From Serratia marcescens (GTDB lineage Bacteria > Pseudomonadota > Gammaproteobacteria > Enterobacterales > Enterobacteriaceae): 64,000 bases of DNA. Each line of letters begins with the position of its first letter. Positions within the stretch are counted from its first letter, which is position 1. The stretch covers positions 4,464,001 through 4,528,000 of the forward strand of contig NZ_VFMJ01000001.1 in assembly GCF_006715005.1 (NCBI RefSeq), written 5' to 3'. This document shows, one piece after another, positions 52,392 to 61,244 of the stretch. The notes under the pieces were generated by a model. That model worked only from the letters and a program-made list of their open reading frames with translations. It searched no databases and was not told where the DNA came from. Made by a program: the position numbers and the translations under genes.

Positions 52392-53018
52392 TCAGCCGAG
52401 CAGCTCCCACAGCGCATACCCTGCTCCCACTACCGCCACCCCCAACAGCAGCAACGCCGACAGGACAGAGATCGCCCGCCGCACGCGCTGCAGCGCCGTT
52501 CCCGACAGCAGGGTGATATAGGCCAGCAAGATGGCGAAATCCGCCAGCACCCACAGCGCGGTCAACAGCGTCAGGCTGACGCCGATCGAGGGGGTGACGG
52601 CGATAAACTGCGGAAAAAAAGCGACGAAGAAGATGATGTCCTTGGGGTTGGCGATGCCCACCAGAAAACCGTTCGCGATCGCCGAGCGTTTTTGCGACGG
52701 CGCAACGGGCTGCGCATCGGGGGTTCGCGCGGATAAATCCTCATACAGCGAGACGATCGCCATACGGCCGATAAACAGACAGCCCAACAGGCCTACCCAC
52801 TGCAGCATGCGCATATCCACCGCGAACAGCCCGGTGACGATCAGCGCGGCGATGCCGATCAGCAACAAAGAGGCCCCGTTGCTGCCCAGCGCGGTCAACA
52901 GCGCACGCCGGGCGCCAAAGCGCGCTGCGGTGTTGGCCACCATCACCACCACCGGCCCCGGCGTGGCGATCAGCAACAAAATGGCGGCGAAATACGCCGC
53001 CAGTAACGAGAGGTTCAT
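52392..53018 (-). CDS. LysE/RhtB-family amino-acid exporter
   Basis: About 208 residues with six helices and the family N terminus LLLIATPGPVVVMVANTAARFG; NGFLVGIANPKDIIFFVAFFPQF is the middle signature. This family exports leucine, lysine, threonine or similar. The start is uncertain: ATG at 53018 or GTG at 53033. It is divergent from a GcvA-like LysR gene, which may control it. Confidence 0.85.
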   Translation of the reverse strand: MNLSLLAAYFAAILLLIATPGPVVVMVANTAARFGARRALLTALGSNGASLLLIGIAALIVTGLFAVDMRMLQWVGLLGCLFIGRMAIVSLYEDLSARTPDAQPVAPSQKRSAIANGFLVGIANPKDIIFFVAFFPQFIAVTPSIGVSLTLLTALWVLADFAILLAYITLLSGTALQRVRRAISVLSALLLLGVAVVGAGYALWELLG

Positions 53019-53139
53019 CTTTATTTCACTCACATTCAGTCAGTTGACGTCGCGCCATTATCATGCCGCCGCCCCCGCCTTGAAAAAGGAGTAATCCTGT
53101 CGTTTACTGTGAATCAGACTCATTATTAGAGACGCCGCG

Positions 53140-54051
53140 ATGGCCAGTTCCCTTCCGCCGCTTTACGCCCTGCGCGCCTTCGAAAGCGCCGCCCGCACCG
53201 GCTCGTTCACGCTGGCCGCCGAGGAGCTGCATCTCACCCCGAGCGCGGTCAGCAAGCACATCAAAACGCTGGAGCAGCACTTCGGCTGCCGGTTGTTCCA
53301 GCGCAACGGCCCGCGTATCGAGGTCACGCCGCAGGGGAAAATCTTCGCCGCCGAGCTGCAGCAGGGGTTTGGCCGCATCGAGCAAGCCTGCGAGCTGTTC
53401 AGAAGCCACCGCGATCTGCTGCGGCTGAAGGCACCCTCCACCCTGACCATGCGCTGGCTGCTGGACTGCCTGAGCCGGTTCCGGCAAACGGCGCAGGCGT
53501 TCGACGTGCAGGCAGCCAGCGTCTGGATGGACATCGACAGCGTGGATTTTTTCAGCGAACCCTACGACTGCGCCATCCTGCTCGGCAACGGCCATTTCGG
53601 CGCCAATACCGCTGCCGCCAAGCTGTTCGACGAATGGCTGATCCCAATTTGCGCCCCCGCGCTGCTCGCCGACGCGCAGCGCGATCTCGCCACCTGCCCG
53701 CTGATCCATCCTTCGCCCGATCGGCGCGACTGGCGGCGCTGGCTGCAAAAAAGCGGCATCGCGGCCCCGATCGATCTCACACGCGGCCAGGTATTTGATT
53801 CGCTGGAACAGGGCAATGCGGCGGCCATCGCCGGGCACGGCGTCTCGATCGGCGATCTGGCGCTGAGCCTGCGAACCATTAAGGAGGGGTTATTGGCGCT
53901 GCCTTGTGACGCCGCCGTGCGCACCGGCGACGGTTATTATCTGGTATGGCCGGCGGAGTCGGCCAAACGGCCGCTGATCGAACGCTTACAGGCGTTTCTC
54001 ACCGCCCAAACGCCCGACGTCAGCCGGGCCGCCGTCAGGTTTATCGGGTAG
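53140..54051 (+). CDS. LysR-family regulator, GcvA-like
   Basis: A 303-residue LysR-type regulator with the GcvA-type N terminus (LPPLYALRAFESAARTGSFT) and helix-turn-helix at about 22-42 (LAAEELHLTPSAVSKHIKTL). The effector domain includes LKAPSTLTMRWLLDCLSRF. It overlaps the converging selB by 11 bp. The divergent exporter gene is its likely target. Confidence 0.87.
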   Translation: MASSLPPLYALRAFESAARTGSFTLAAEELHLTPSAVSKHIKTLEQHFGCRLFQRNGPRIEVTPQGKIFAAELQQGFGRIEQACELFRSHRDLLRLKAPSTLTMRWLLDCLSRFRQTAQAFDVQAASVWMDIDSVDFFSEPYDCAILLGNGHFGANTAAAKLFDEWLIPICAPALLADAQRDLATCPLIHPSPDRRDWRRWLQKSGIAAPIDLTRGQVFDSLEQGNAAAIAGHGVSIGDLALSLRTIKEGLLALPCDAAVRTGDGYYLVWPAESAKRPLIERLQAFLTAQTPDVSRAAVRFIG

Positions 54052-55897
54052 GGGACTCGCTACCGAACAACCCGCCGTCGCGCAGCGGATGCTCGTTGCC
54101 CTTGCGGCGGGTAAAGCCGCTGCGATCGAAGAACTCCAGCACCTGGATCGCCAGCTTGCGCCCGACGCCGAGCCGATCGCGGAAATCGGCGGCGTTGGCG
54201 CCCCCGCGCTCCGCATCCAGCTCGCGGATCAGCGCCGCGAACTGATCGATGCGTCGGCTGAGGTAGTAGCGGTCCACCACCACCGCCGTCACATGGCCCA
54301 GCTGAGCCGCCTTGCGCAGCAGCGCGCGCACCCGGCTCTCCTCCTCGCCCAGCTCAGTCGCCAGATCGCGCACCCACCACGGCTCGTCGCCGAACAGCGG
54401 TTCGATGCGCGCCCACAGCGGCGCCTCTTCGGCGCTGAACGCCAGGCCGTGTTCCGGCAGGTGCAGCCAGCCGCGCGTATTGCGCAACGCGCCGGCCTTC
54501 AGCAGCCGATCGATCATCATAAACACCAGCGCTTCCGGCTGCTGAGGCAGCGCCATGCGCCGCAGACGGGCGCGTCCTAACCCCAGCTGGTCGGCGTGCT
54601 GTTGGTGGTACTCCGCCAGCACCTGTAGCAGGCGGCTCTCCGCCTGTTGCACCTGCTCCTGCGCCAGCGCCCGGTCACCGACGATCAGCAGATCGCGGTT
54701 CGCCAGCAGTGCCGCCAGGCCGTCGTCGGTCAACTGACGCGCCCAGGCGAACGCCGCCAGCGACAACGCGCCGTGCGGCAGCTCAAGCGCCAGCGCCTGC
54801 GCGTCGTCTTGCGCCTGCGCCAGAGCCTGCAGCCATGCCAGGTAGTCCGGCTGACGCTTGCCGCGCTTGGGGGCGCTCAGCCTGAGCACTCGGGCCGCAC
54901 CCAGCGTTTGCCTTGCGCCGATATCGCGCAGCACCAGCCGATCGTTCTCCGCCAGCCACAGCGGGCGATCGAGGATCAGTTCCGCCAGCCCGTCGTTCAG
55001 CAGCGAAATGCGCCCGGTGATGTGGCTGGCGGCATGGTGCAGATGCAGCGGCTGCCAATGGCGAATCGGCCGATCCGTCTCCAGCGCCACCAGAATGCGT
55101 TCCGCCGCCTCCGGCGGGCGCTGCGCCAGCAGCCAATCGCCGCGCTCGACCCGCTCTTTATCAACATCGCCGCTGATGTTCAACGCGATGCGTTGCCCGG
55201 CCTGCGCCTGTTCCACGGTCTGATTCTGAGCGTGCAGGCCACGTACCCGCACCGGCGCGTCGGCGCCGGTCAGCCACAGCGTATCCCCAACCTGCACCCG
55301 GCCGCCGAGCGCAGTGCCGGTCACCACCAGCCCCGCCCCTTTGACGCTGAACGCACGGTCTACCGCCAGACGAAAACGGCGCGTCAGCGCATGCTCGCCG
55401 GGCGACAGCGCCAGCAAATGCGCGCGCAGCGCGTCGATGCCCTCGCCCGCCGCCGCCGCGGTGACAAACAATGGCGCATCGGGCCAGCCCTGGCGCGCCA
55501 GCTCGTCGCGCACCTGACTGCGCACCTCGTCGACAAGCGCCGCGTCCACCCGATCGGCCTTGGTCAGCGCCACCGTCAGCGCCGGGCGCCCGCTCAGGCG
55601 CAGGATCGCCAAATGCTCGCGGGTCTGCGCCATCACGCCGTCGTCGCAGGCCACCACCAGCAACGCATGGTCGATGCCGCCGACGCCCGCCAGCATATTG
55701 GCGAGGAATTTCTCGTGGCCGGGCACGTCGATAAAGCCCAGCACCCGGCCGTCCGGCTGCGGCCAGTAGGCGTAGCCCAGATCGATGGTCATGCCGCGGC
55801 GCTTCTCTTCCGGCAGGCGATCCGCGTTGATCCCGGAGATCGCCTGCAGCAGGGTGGTTTTGCCATGATCGACATGGCCGGCGGTGGCGATGATCAT
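54041..55897 (-). CDS. selB: Selenocysteine-specific elongation factor SelB
   Basis: A 618-residue GTPase that delivers Sec-tRNA to UGA codons followed by a SECIS hairpin. G1 is GHVDHGKT (residues 7-14), G3 DVPGHE and G4 TKAD. EF-Tu-like domains 2 and 3 follow, then the C-terminal winged-helix repeats that bind the SECIS RNA (from about residue 375). The start [14 protein letters not shown] is canonical, although the frame stays open upstream. Its ATG overlaps the selA stop in an ATGA, so the pair is an operon. Confidence 0.96.
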   Translation of the reverse strand: MIIATAGHVDHGKTTLLQAISGINADRLPEEKRRGMTIDLGYAYWPQPDGRVLGFIDVPGHEKFLANMLAGVGGIDHALLVVACDDGVMAQTREHLAILRLSGRPALTVALTKADRVDAALVDEVRSQVRDELARQGWPDAPLFVTAAAAGEGIDALRAHLLALSPGEHALTRRFRLAVDRAFSVKGAGLVVTGTALGGRVQVGDTLWLTGADAPVRVRGLHAQNQTVEQAQAGQRIALNISGDVDKERVERGDWLLAQRPPEAAERILVALETDRPIRHWQPLHLHHAASHITGRISLLNDGLAELILDRPLWLAENDRLVLRDIGARQTLGAARVLRLSAPKRGKRQPDYLAWLQALAQAQDDAQALALELPHGALSLAAFAWARQLTDDGLAALLANRDLLIVGDRALAQEQVQQAESRLLQVLAEYHQQHADQLGLGRARLRRMALPQQPEALVFMMIDRLLKAGALRNTRGWLHLPEHGLAFSAEEAPLWARIEPLFGDEPWWVRDLATELGEEESRVRALLRKAAQLGHVTAVVVDRYYLSRRIDQFAALIRELDAERGGANAADFRDRLGVGRKLAIQVLEFFDRSGFTRRKGNEHPLRDGGLFGSESPTR

Positions 55898-57288
55898 GAT
55901 GCGCTCAGCGCCTCGATCAGCGCCCCTTCCTGTTCCAGACAGCGCAGATCCAGCCACAGCCGGCCGTCGCCGAGGCGGCCGATCACCGGCTGCGGCAGGC
56001 GGCGCCAGCGCTCAGCCAACGCTTCCAGCGTGGCGCCGCGGCCGTCGCGCGGCGTGAAGGTCAGCGCATAGCTGGGCAGGCGATCCACCGGCAGCGAACC
56101 GCTGCCAATCTGCGACCAGCACGGTTCGGCGCGCAGGTCGAAATCGGCGGTGAACCGTGGTCTCAGCGCCGCCAGCAGCCGCTCGGCCGCCTGTTGCATC
56201 TCCTGCTGCGGGCGGGTCAGCAGCCGCAGCGTCGGCAGCTGCTCAGCCAGTTTTTCCGGCTGCAGATAGAGCTGCAGCGTGGCCTCCAGGGCCGCCAGCG
56301 TCAGCTTGCCGACGCGCAGCGCGCGCTTGAGCGGATGCTGCTGCAGGCGAGCGATCAGCGCCTTTTTGCCGACGATGATGCCGGCCTGCGGGCCGCCCAG
56401 CAGCTTATCGCCGGAGAACGTCACCAGATCGACGCCGGCGGCCAGCAGCCGCTGCGGCATCGGTTCGGCGGGCAGGCCGTACTGCGCCATATCGATCAGC
56501 GAGCCGCTGCCCAGATCGGTGGCGGTCGGCACGCCCTGTTCGGCCCCGAGCTGCGCCAGTTCAGCCTCGTCGACCGCCGCGGTAAAGCCCTGAATGCTGT
56601 AGTTGCTGGTGTGCACTTTCATCAACAGGCCGGTCTGCTCGCTGATGGCCTGGCGGTAATCTTTCAGATGGGTGCGGTTGGTGGTGCCGACCTCCACCAG
56701 TTGGCAGCCCGCCTGGCGCATCACGTCGGGTATGCGGAACGCGCCGCCGATCTCCACCAGTTCGCCGCGCGACACCACCACCTCTTTGCCGGGGGCGATC
56801 GCCGCCAGCATCAGCAATACCGCCGCCGCGTTGTTATTGACGATGCAGGCGTCCTCCGCGCCGGTCAGCCGGCACAGCAGACTCGCCACCGCCCGATCGC
56901 GATGACCGCGCCCGGCACCGTCCAGATCGTACTCCAGCGTCACCGCCTCCCCCATCACCGCGCTGACCGCGTCCTTCACCGGCTGCGCCAGCAGGGCGCG
57001 CCCGAGGTTGGTGTGCAGCACGGTGCCGCTGAGGTTGAACACCGGCAGCAAAGCCGGGCGTTGCTGCCGGGCCAGCTCCGCCCGCAGCGCCTGCGGCCAG
57101 TCGCCACACCAGTCCGGTAAACGTTGCTGTTGCTTGATAGCGTCGCGCGCCTGGGCCTGCAGCCGGCGCAGCAATTCGCCGATCAGCGTCGGACCATGCT
57201 GCGCCACCAGCGGTTCAATCGCGGATTCACGCAGCAGACGGTCGATGGCGGGCAGTTGGCTATAAAGAAGGTGGGATTCTGTGCTCAT
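55894..57288 (-). CDS. selA: L-seryl-tRNA(Sec) selenium transferase SelA
   Basis: A 464-residue PLP enzyme that converts seryl-tRNA(Sec) to selenocysteinyl-tRNA(Sec) with selenophosphate. The PLP lysine is Lys295 ([14 protein letters not shown]), the same number as in E. coli Sel[17 protein letters not shown] marks the N-terminal region. It is the first gene of selAB; yibF lies upstream after a terminator, as in E. coli. Confidence 0.97.
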   Translation of the reverse strand: MSTESHLLYSQLPAIDRLLRESAIEPLVAQHGPTLIGELLRRLQAQARDAIKQQQRLPDWCGDWPQALRAELARQQRPALLPVFNLSGTVLHTNLGRALLAQPVKDAVSAVMGEAVTLEYDLDGAGRGHRDRAVASLLCRLTGAEDACIVNNNAAAVLLMLAAIAPGKEVVVSRGELVEIGGAFRIPDVMRQAGCQLVEVGTTNRTHLKDYRQAISEQTGLLMKVHTSNYSIQGFTAAVDEAELAQLGAEQGVPTATDLGSGSLIDMAQYGLPAEPMPQRLLAAGVDLVTFSGDKLLGGPQAGIIVGKKALIARLQQHPLKRALRVGKLTLAALEATLQLYLQPEKLAEQLPTLRLLTRPQQEMQQAAERLLAALRPRFTADFDLRAEPCWSQIGSGSLPVDRLPSYALTFTPRDGRGATLEALAERWRRLPQPVIGRLGDGRLWLDLRCLEQEGALIEALSAS

Positions 57289-57325
57289 GGTCGCTCGGTT
57301 TTCAGTTTAGACGTATCGGCATAGC

Positions 57326-57345
57326 AAAACCCCGCCGCGGCGGGG
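57326..57345 (-). terminator. Terminator between yibF and selA
   Basis: Palindrome CCCCGCCGCGGCGGGG followed on the minus strand by TTTTGC, 12 bp after the yibF stop. Confidence 0.8.
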
Positions 57346-57357
57346 AGAAAAGGAAGT

Positions 57358-57963
57358 TTAGGGCGGCGCAGTGCGGGCGAAGCTTTCGCGGGCGAACAGG
57401 CGTTCGGCCAGCTTGACCAGCGCCGGGCGCTCGACGCACCAGTTGGGCAGGATGCGGCGAAAATTGAGGTAGCCCAGCGCGCAGCCGGTAGCGATATCCG
57501 CCAGCGTCAGCCGCTCGCCATTGATCCACGTTTTTTCCCGCGCCAGCGCCTCCAACGCATCCAACCCCTGCGTCAGCTTGTCACGCTGGCGCAGCATCCA
57601 GTTTTCGTCCTGTTTTTCCGGCGCGCGCCGGCTTTCGCGGAACAGGGTCGCCGCCGCTTCGGTCACGCCGTCCGCCAGCGCCGCCACCTGGCGGACGCGC
57701 AGCGCGGCGGCGCGATCGGCCGGCAAAAACGCCGGCTCTACCGCCAGCAGCTCAAGGTATTCGGCTACGATCGGTGAGTCGTAAAACACCTCGCCGTCAT
57801 CGGCGATCAGCACCGGCACCTTGGCGAGCGGGTTCAGCTCCTTCACCCGGCTGCCGGGCTCGTACGGCGGATCGTTGACGAATTCGAACGCGATCCCCTT
57901 CTCCAGCAGCATCACGGAAATTTTGCGCACAAAGGGACTGGTGTAACTGCCGATAAGCTTCAT
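57358..57963 (-). CDS. yibF: Glutathione S-transferase YibF
   Basis: A 201-residue GST: thioredoxin-like N domain (MKLIGSYTSPFVRKISVML; VPVLIADDGEVFYDSPIVAEYL for glutathione binding) and a helical C domain. It matches E. coli YibF, which also sits upstream of selA. The role is unknown; the position suggests a possible link to selenium or sulfur chemistry, but that is inference. Confidence 0.92.
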   Translation of the reverse strand: MKLIGSYTSPFVRKISVMLLEKGIAFEFVNDPPYEPGSRVKELNPLAKVPVLIADDGEVFYDSPIVAEYLELLAVEPAFLPADRAAALRVRQVAALADGVTEAAATLFRESRRAPEKQDENWMLRQRDKLTQGLDALEALAREKTWINGERLTLADIATGCALGYLNFRRILPNWCVERPALVKLAERLFARESFARTAPP

Positions 57964-58003
57964 CCGTTCTCCTCCGCTTCGTCCTGGCCGCGGCGCGACG
58001 CCC

Positions 58004-58654
58004 TTACTTCACCGCCAGGGTATCGATAATCCGCTGCACCAGCGCCTGGTGCACTTCCGGCGTTTTGGCCGGCGACAGCATTTGCAGCGTCACCACCCGC
58101 TTGTTGAACACCGTCAGCACCAGCGTGGACACCACCTTCTGCCCGTTGACGGTCTGCTCGGTATCCACCCGGCGAAACTTCTGTTTGCCGACGGTGAAGT
58201 TCTCTTCTTTGGTGGTCTGGATATTCTGATAGCGTTCGGCCAGCACCGTGATGGCGCTCTGCGCCAGCTCTTTCAGCATTTTGTCGCTGGTGTTGAGCTT
58301 CATGTCGTCCGGCGGGATCACCTCGGACGAAACCGCGCTCTGGCGCGACTTGCCGTCGAGGAAGCGCTGAATGGTGGAGGTGCTGTCGTTGATGATGCCG
58401 CTGTTCAGCGTCTGATCGCTAAAGCCCGGCGGCAGCTCGAAGGTGATTTTGCCCTTCTGCAGCGACACGTTCAGCCCCGGCGGTGCGGCTGGGGTTTCTA
58501 CCGGCGCAGGCGGCGGCGGTGGCGCGGGCTGCGTCACGGTCGGCTTGGTGTCCGGTGGCGGCACCGCCGGTTTGGTGTCGTCTTTGTTGTCGCAGGCCGC
58601 CAGCCCCATCGCCAGCACGGCGACCGCGGTCAGTTTTGCCAGGGTGTTTAACAT
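58004..58654 (-). CDS. DcrB-family lipoprotein
   Basis: About 216 residues: a lipoprotein signal with lipobox LAAC (Cys about 20), then a Pro-rich linker (about 28-55, with a run of prolines), then a DcrB-like domain ending in QRIIDTLAVK. AGGA lies 6 nt before the ATG at 58654. DcrB in E. coli helps phage C1/C6 DNA entry and envelope maturation. The Asp after the Cys favours inner-membrane retention. Function not established. Confidence 0.78.
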   Translation of the reverse strand: MLNTLAKLTAVAVLAMGLAACDNKDDTKPAVPPPDTKPTVTQPAPPPPPAPVETPAAPPGLNVSLQKGKITFELPPGFSDQTLNSGIINDSTSTIQRFLDGKSRQSAVSSEVIPPDDMKLNTSDKMLKELAQSAITVLAERYQNIQTTKEENFTVGKQKFRRVDTEQTVNGQKVVSTLVLTVFNKRVVTLQMLSPAKTPEVHQALVQRIIDTLAVK

Positions 58655-58768
58655 CATGGTTCCTTTCGCTTGGCGCGTCATGGCCTAAACGTAGCAACTC
58701 GACCGGGCGAATGCCAGAAGCCCGTTCTGAAATTGCTGGTCCGGCCCCGCGCGAACGGGGCCGGGCGA

Positions 58769-59698
58769 TTACTCCGCCGGGAACAGGAACGGATTGATGC
58801 TGCTGCGGCCGAAGCCTTCCTCTTCCATGCGGGCGTCAAGCACCAGCGAAGCCAGATCGTCGGCCACCGCTTCGACCTGCGGGTCTTTTTCCTGATAGAG
58901 GATCTTCAGGTAAGTGCCGCAGTCACCGCAGCTCTCCGCCTTCACCGCCGCCTGCTCGCTGTCCAGCGACCAGTAGTTGAGATCGCGGGTCTGCTCGCAG
59001 TTGCTGCACTTCACCCGCACCACGTGCCATTCGCTTTCGCACAGGTTGCAGTGCAGGTAGCGCAGGCCGTTGACGGTGCCGATGTGCACCATGCTGGAGA
59101 CCGGGATGCTGCCGCACACCGGGCAGAACTGGCGCTGCTCGCCGTATTCGGCGCGCGCCTTGCCGGGGATCAGGCTGGCCATCTGCGCCCAATAGAGCGA
59201 CAGCGCGGCCCAGAGGAACGGCGCCTTCTCGCTGCCCACCTTGCCAAACTCGCGGTTGAGCAAGGCGTCGGCCATCAGCTCCAGCTCGTGCACCGAGGCT
59301 TTCTCCAGGTTGTCCAGCACCGCCAGGATATGCTCCGGCGCCTGCGGGCGCAGCTCGGCGATCAGCGACGTCAGCAGCTTGCGCCAGTGCTCGCTGCGCG
59401 GGAACACGCTCAGATCGAGCGGCGGTTTGCCGCTGGCGGCGCCCTGCGCCAGTGCTTCGCTCAGATCGAGCGCCAGCGGGTTATCGTGCAGCGCATGCTG
59501 CTGCGCCTGTGCCAGCTCAGCGGCGAAGTTCAGATAGTCGCCCAGCGGATTGTCGACCGCCAGCTGACGCAGACGATCGGCGCGGCGGCTGTACAGGCTT
59601 TTCAGGTTGGCGAAAAGTAACGGCGGGATGTTCTCCGCCGTTGTGGACTTCTCACGCTGTGCCCCTAACTGCTCTTTAGGAACGATGCGGATACTCAT
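58769..59698 (-). CDS. fdhE: Formate dehydrogenase maturation protein FdhE
   Basis: A 309-residue cytosolic rubredoxin-like protein needed to activate respiratory formate dehydrogenases. It has paired Cys motifs: FCPVCGS, HCNLCES, CSNCEQ and CGDCGT (about residues 185-265). Its start overlaps the fdoI stop by 1 bp, so it is the last gene of fdoGHI-fdhE, as in E. coli. Confidence 0.96.
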   Translation of the reverse strand: MSIRIVPKEQLGAQREKSTTAENIPPLLFANLKSLYSRRADRLRQLAVDNPLGDYLNFAAELAQAQQHALHDNPLALDLSEALAQGAASGKPPLDLSVFPRSEHWRKLLTSLIAELRPQAPEHILAVLDNLEKASVHELELMADALLNREFGKVGSEKAPFLWAALSLYWAQMASLIPGKARAEYGEQRQFCPVCGSIPVSSMVHIGTVNGLRYLHCNLCESEWHVVRVKCSNCEQTRDLNYWSLDSEQAAVKAESCGDCGTYLKILYQEKDPQVEAVADDLASLVLDARMEEEGFGRSSINPFLFPAE

Positions 59699-60333
59699 CA
59701 GGGTTTATCTTCCTGTCGTTTCTCGCGGACCTCACGGTACCAGCGCGGATGATGTTTCTTGGCCCAGGCCGCCGGCACCCAGCCTTCCACCATCGCGGTA
59801 ATGGTGCCTTTTACCCACAATGCGGCGTAAATGTGCACCATAATCACGATAATCAGGCCGACCGCGGCCAGCGAATGCACCAGCAGCGCGATGCGGATCA
59901 GCGGGATGGAGAACGACGGCGCAAAATACGGCCGCCAGATCACCACGCCGCTGGCCAGCAGCAGCACCAGGCTGATAATCGCCGCCCAGAACACGCACTT
60001 CTGGCCGAAATTATAGCGCCCGGTGTCACCCACTTCCTCGTTCATGGCGATTTTGTGGATGTTCTTGGCCCAGACGATATCTTCCCGGTTGATCAGGTTA
60101 TGCTTCCAATAGCGCAGGAACATCAGCAGGAACGCGGCAAACATGATCACCCCGACAAACGGGTGCAGAATGCGCGCCAGCTGCGGCGTCCCGAAGATGT
60201 TCATCAGCCAGTTGAAGGAGGGGAAGAAGAACCCCAGCCCGCTGATGGCGGCGAACACGAAGCAAAACGCCACGATCCAGTGGTTGATGCGCTCCGGTGC
60301 GCTGTAACGCTGAATGGGCTTTTCCTTTCTCAT
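59698..60333 (-). CDS. fdoI: Formate dehydrogenase-O cytochrome b556 subunit
   Basis: A 211-residue inner-membrane subunit with four helices and haem-ligand histidines ([30 protein letters not shown]). It passes electrons from formate oxidation to quinone. It begins within the last codons of fdoH (4-bp overlap). The N terminus [11 protein letters not shown] is typical of Fdn/Fdo gamma subunits. Confidence 0.95.
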   Translation of the reverse strand: MRKEKPIQRYSAPERINHWIVAFCFVFAAISGLGFFFPSFNWLMNIFGTPQLARILHPFVGVIMFAAFLLMFLRYWKHNLINREDIVWAKNIHKIAMNEEVGDTGRYNFGQKCVFWAAIISLVLLLASGVVIWRPYFAPSFSIPLIRIALLVHSLAAVGLIIVIMVHIYAALWVKGTITAMVEGWVPAAWAKKHHPRWYREVREKRQEDKP

Positions 60334-61232
60334 TTGCGCGTCTCCTCGTCATGCGACTCGTCGTGCTCGTCCTCATCGTCGACGCGGTTAGGCCCGACGC
60401 CGACATAGTGGAACACGCTGGCCGCGAAGGTGGCGGCAAAACCGATGGCCGCCAGGGGTTTCCACACGCCCTTCCAGAAGGTCACCGCCGGGCTGATGCT
60501 CGGGTTGTCCGGCAAACCGTGATACAGCTGCGGTTTGTCGGCGTGGTGCAACACGTACATCACGTGCGTGCCGCCCACCCCTGCCGGATCGTACAGACCG
60601 GCGTTCTGGTAGCCGCGGGTGTTCAGCTCGCTGACGCGATCCGCCGCCACCTGCTTCATCGCTTCCTTGGTGCCGAAGTGAATGGCGCCGGTCGGGCAGG
60701 TTTTCACGCAGGCCGGTTCCTGGCCGACGTCCACGCGGTCGACGCACAGGGTGCACTTGTACACCCGGTTGTCGTCCTTGTTCATGCACGGTACGTCGAA
60801 CGGGCAGCCGGCGATGCAGTAACCGCAGCCGATGCAGTGCTCGGACTGGAAGTCGACGATGCCGTTGGCGTACTGAATGATCGCGCCTTCCGACGGGCAG
60901 GCCTTCAGGCAGCCCGGATCGGCGCAGTGCATGCAGCCATCCTTGCGGATCAGCCATTCCAGCTTGCCGTTTTCCTCCACCTCGGAGAAGCGCATCACCG
61001 TCCACGACTTGGCGGTCAGATCGGCGGGGTTATCGTACACCCCGACGTTGTGCCCCACCTCGTCGCGGATGTCGTTCCATTCGGAACAGGCCACCTGACA
61101 GGCCTTGCAGCCGATACAGGTGGTGACATCGATCAGTTTGGCCACTTCTTCCTGGTGGTCACGGGCGCGCGGCGCCGGCGTGAAACCATTGGTGGCGGAT
61201 TTACGAATGATGTCTTGAGATTGCATGGCCAT
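60330..61232 (-). CDS. fdoH: Formate dehydrogenase-O iron-sulfur subunit
   Basis: A 300-residue ferredoxin-like subunit with four Cys clusters ([48 protein letters not shown]...C) that hold four [4Fe-4S] centres. One C-terminal membrane helix (about 253-275) anchors it at the periplasmic face. It lies 12 bp after fdoG and overlaps fdoI. Confidence 0.96.
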   Translation of the reverse strand: MAMQSQDIIRKSATNGFTPAPRARDHQEEVAKLIDVTTCIGCKACQVACSEWNDIRDEVGHNVGVYDNPADLTAKSWTVMRFSEVEENGKLEWLIRKDGCMHCADPGCLKACPSEGAIIQYANGIVDFQSEHCIGCGYCIAGCPFDVPCMNKDDNRVYKCTLCVDRVDVGQEPACVKTCPTGAIHFGTKEAMKQVAADRVSELNTRGYQNAGLYDPAGVGGTHVMYVLHHADKPQLYHGLPDNPSISPAVTFWKGVWKPLAAIGFAATFAASVFHYVGVGPNRVDDEDEHDESHDEETRK

Positions 61233-61244
61233 GATTCGTCTCCG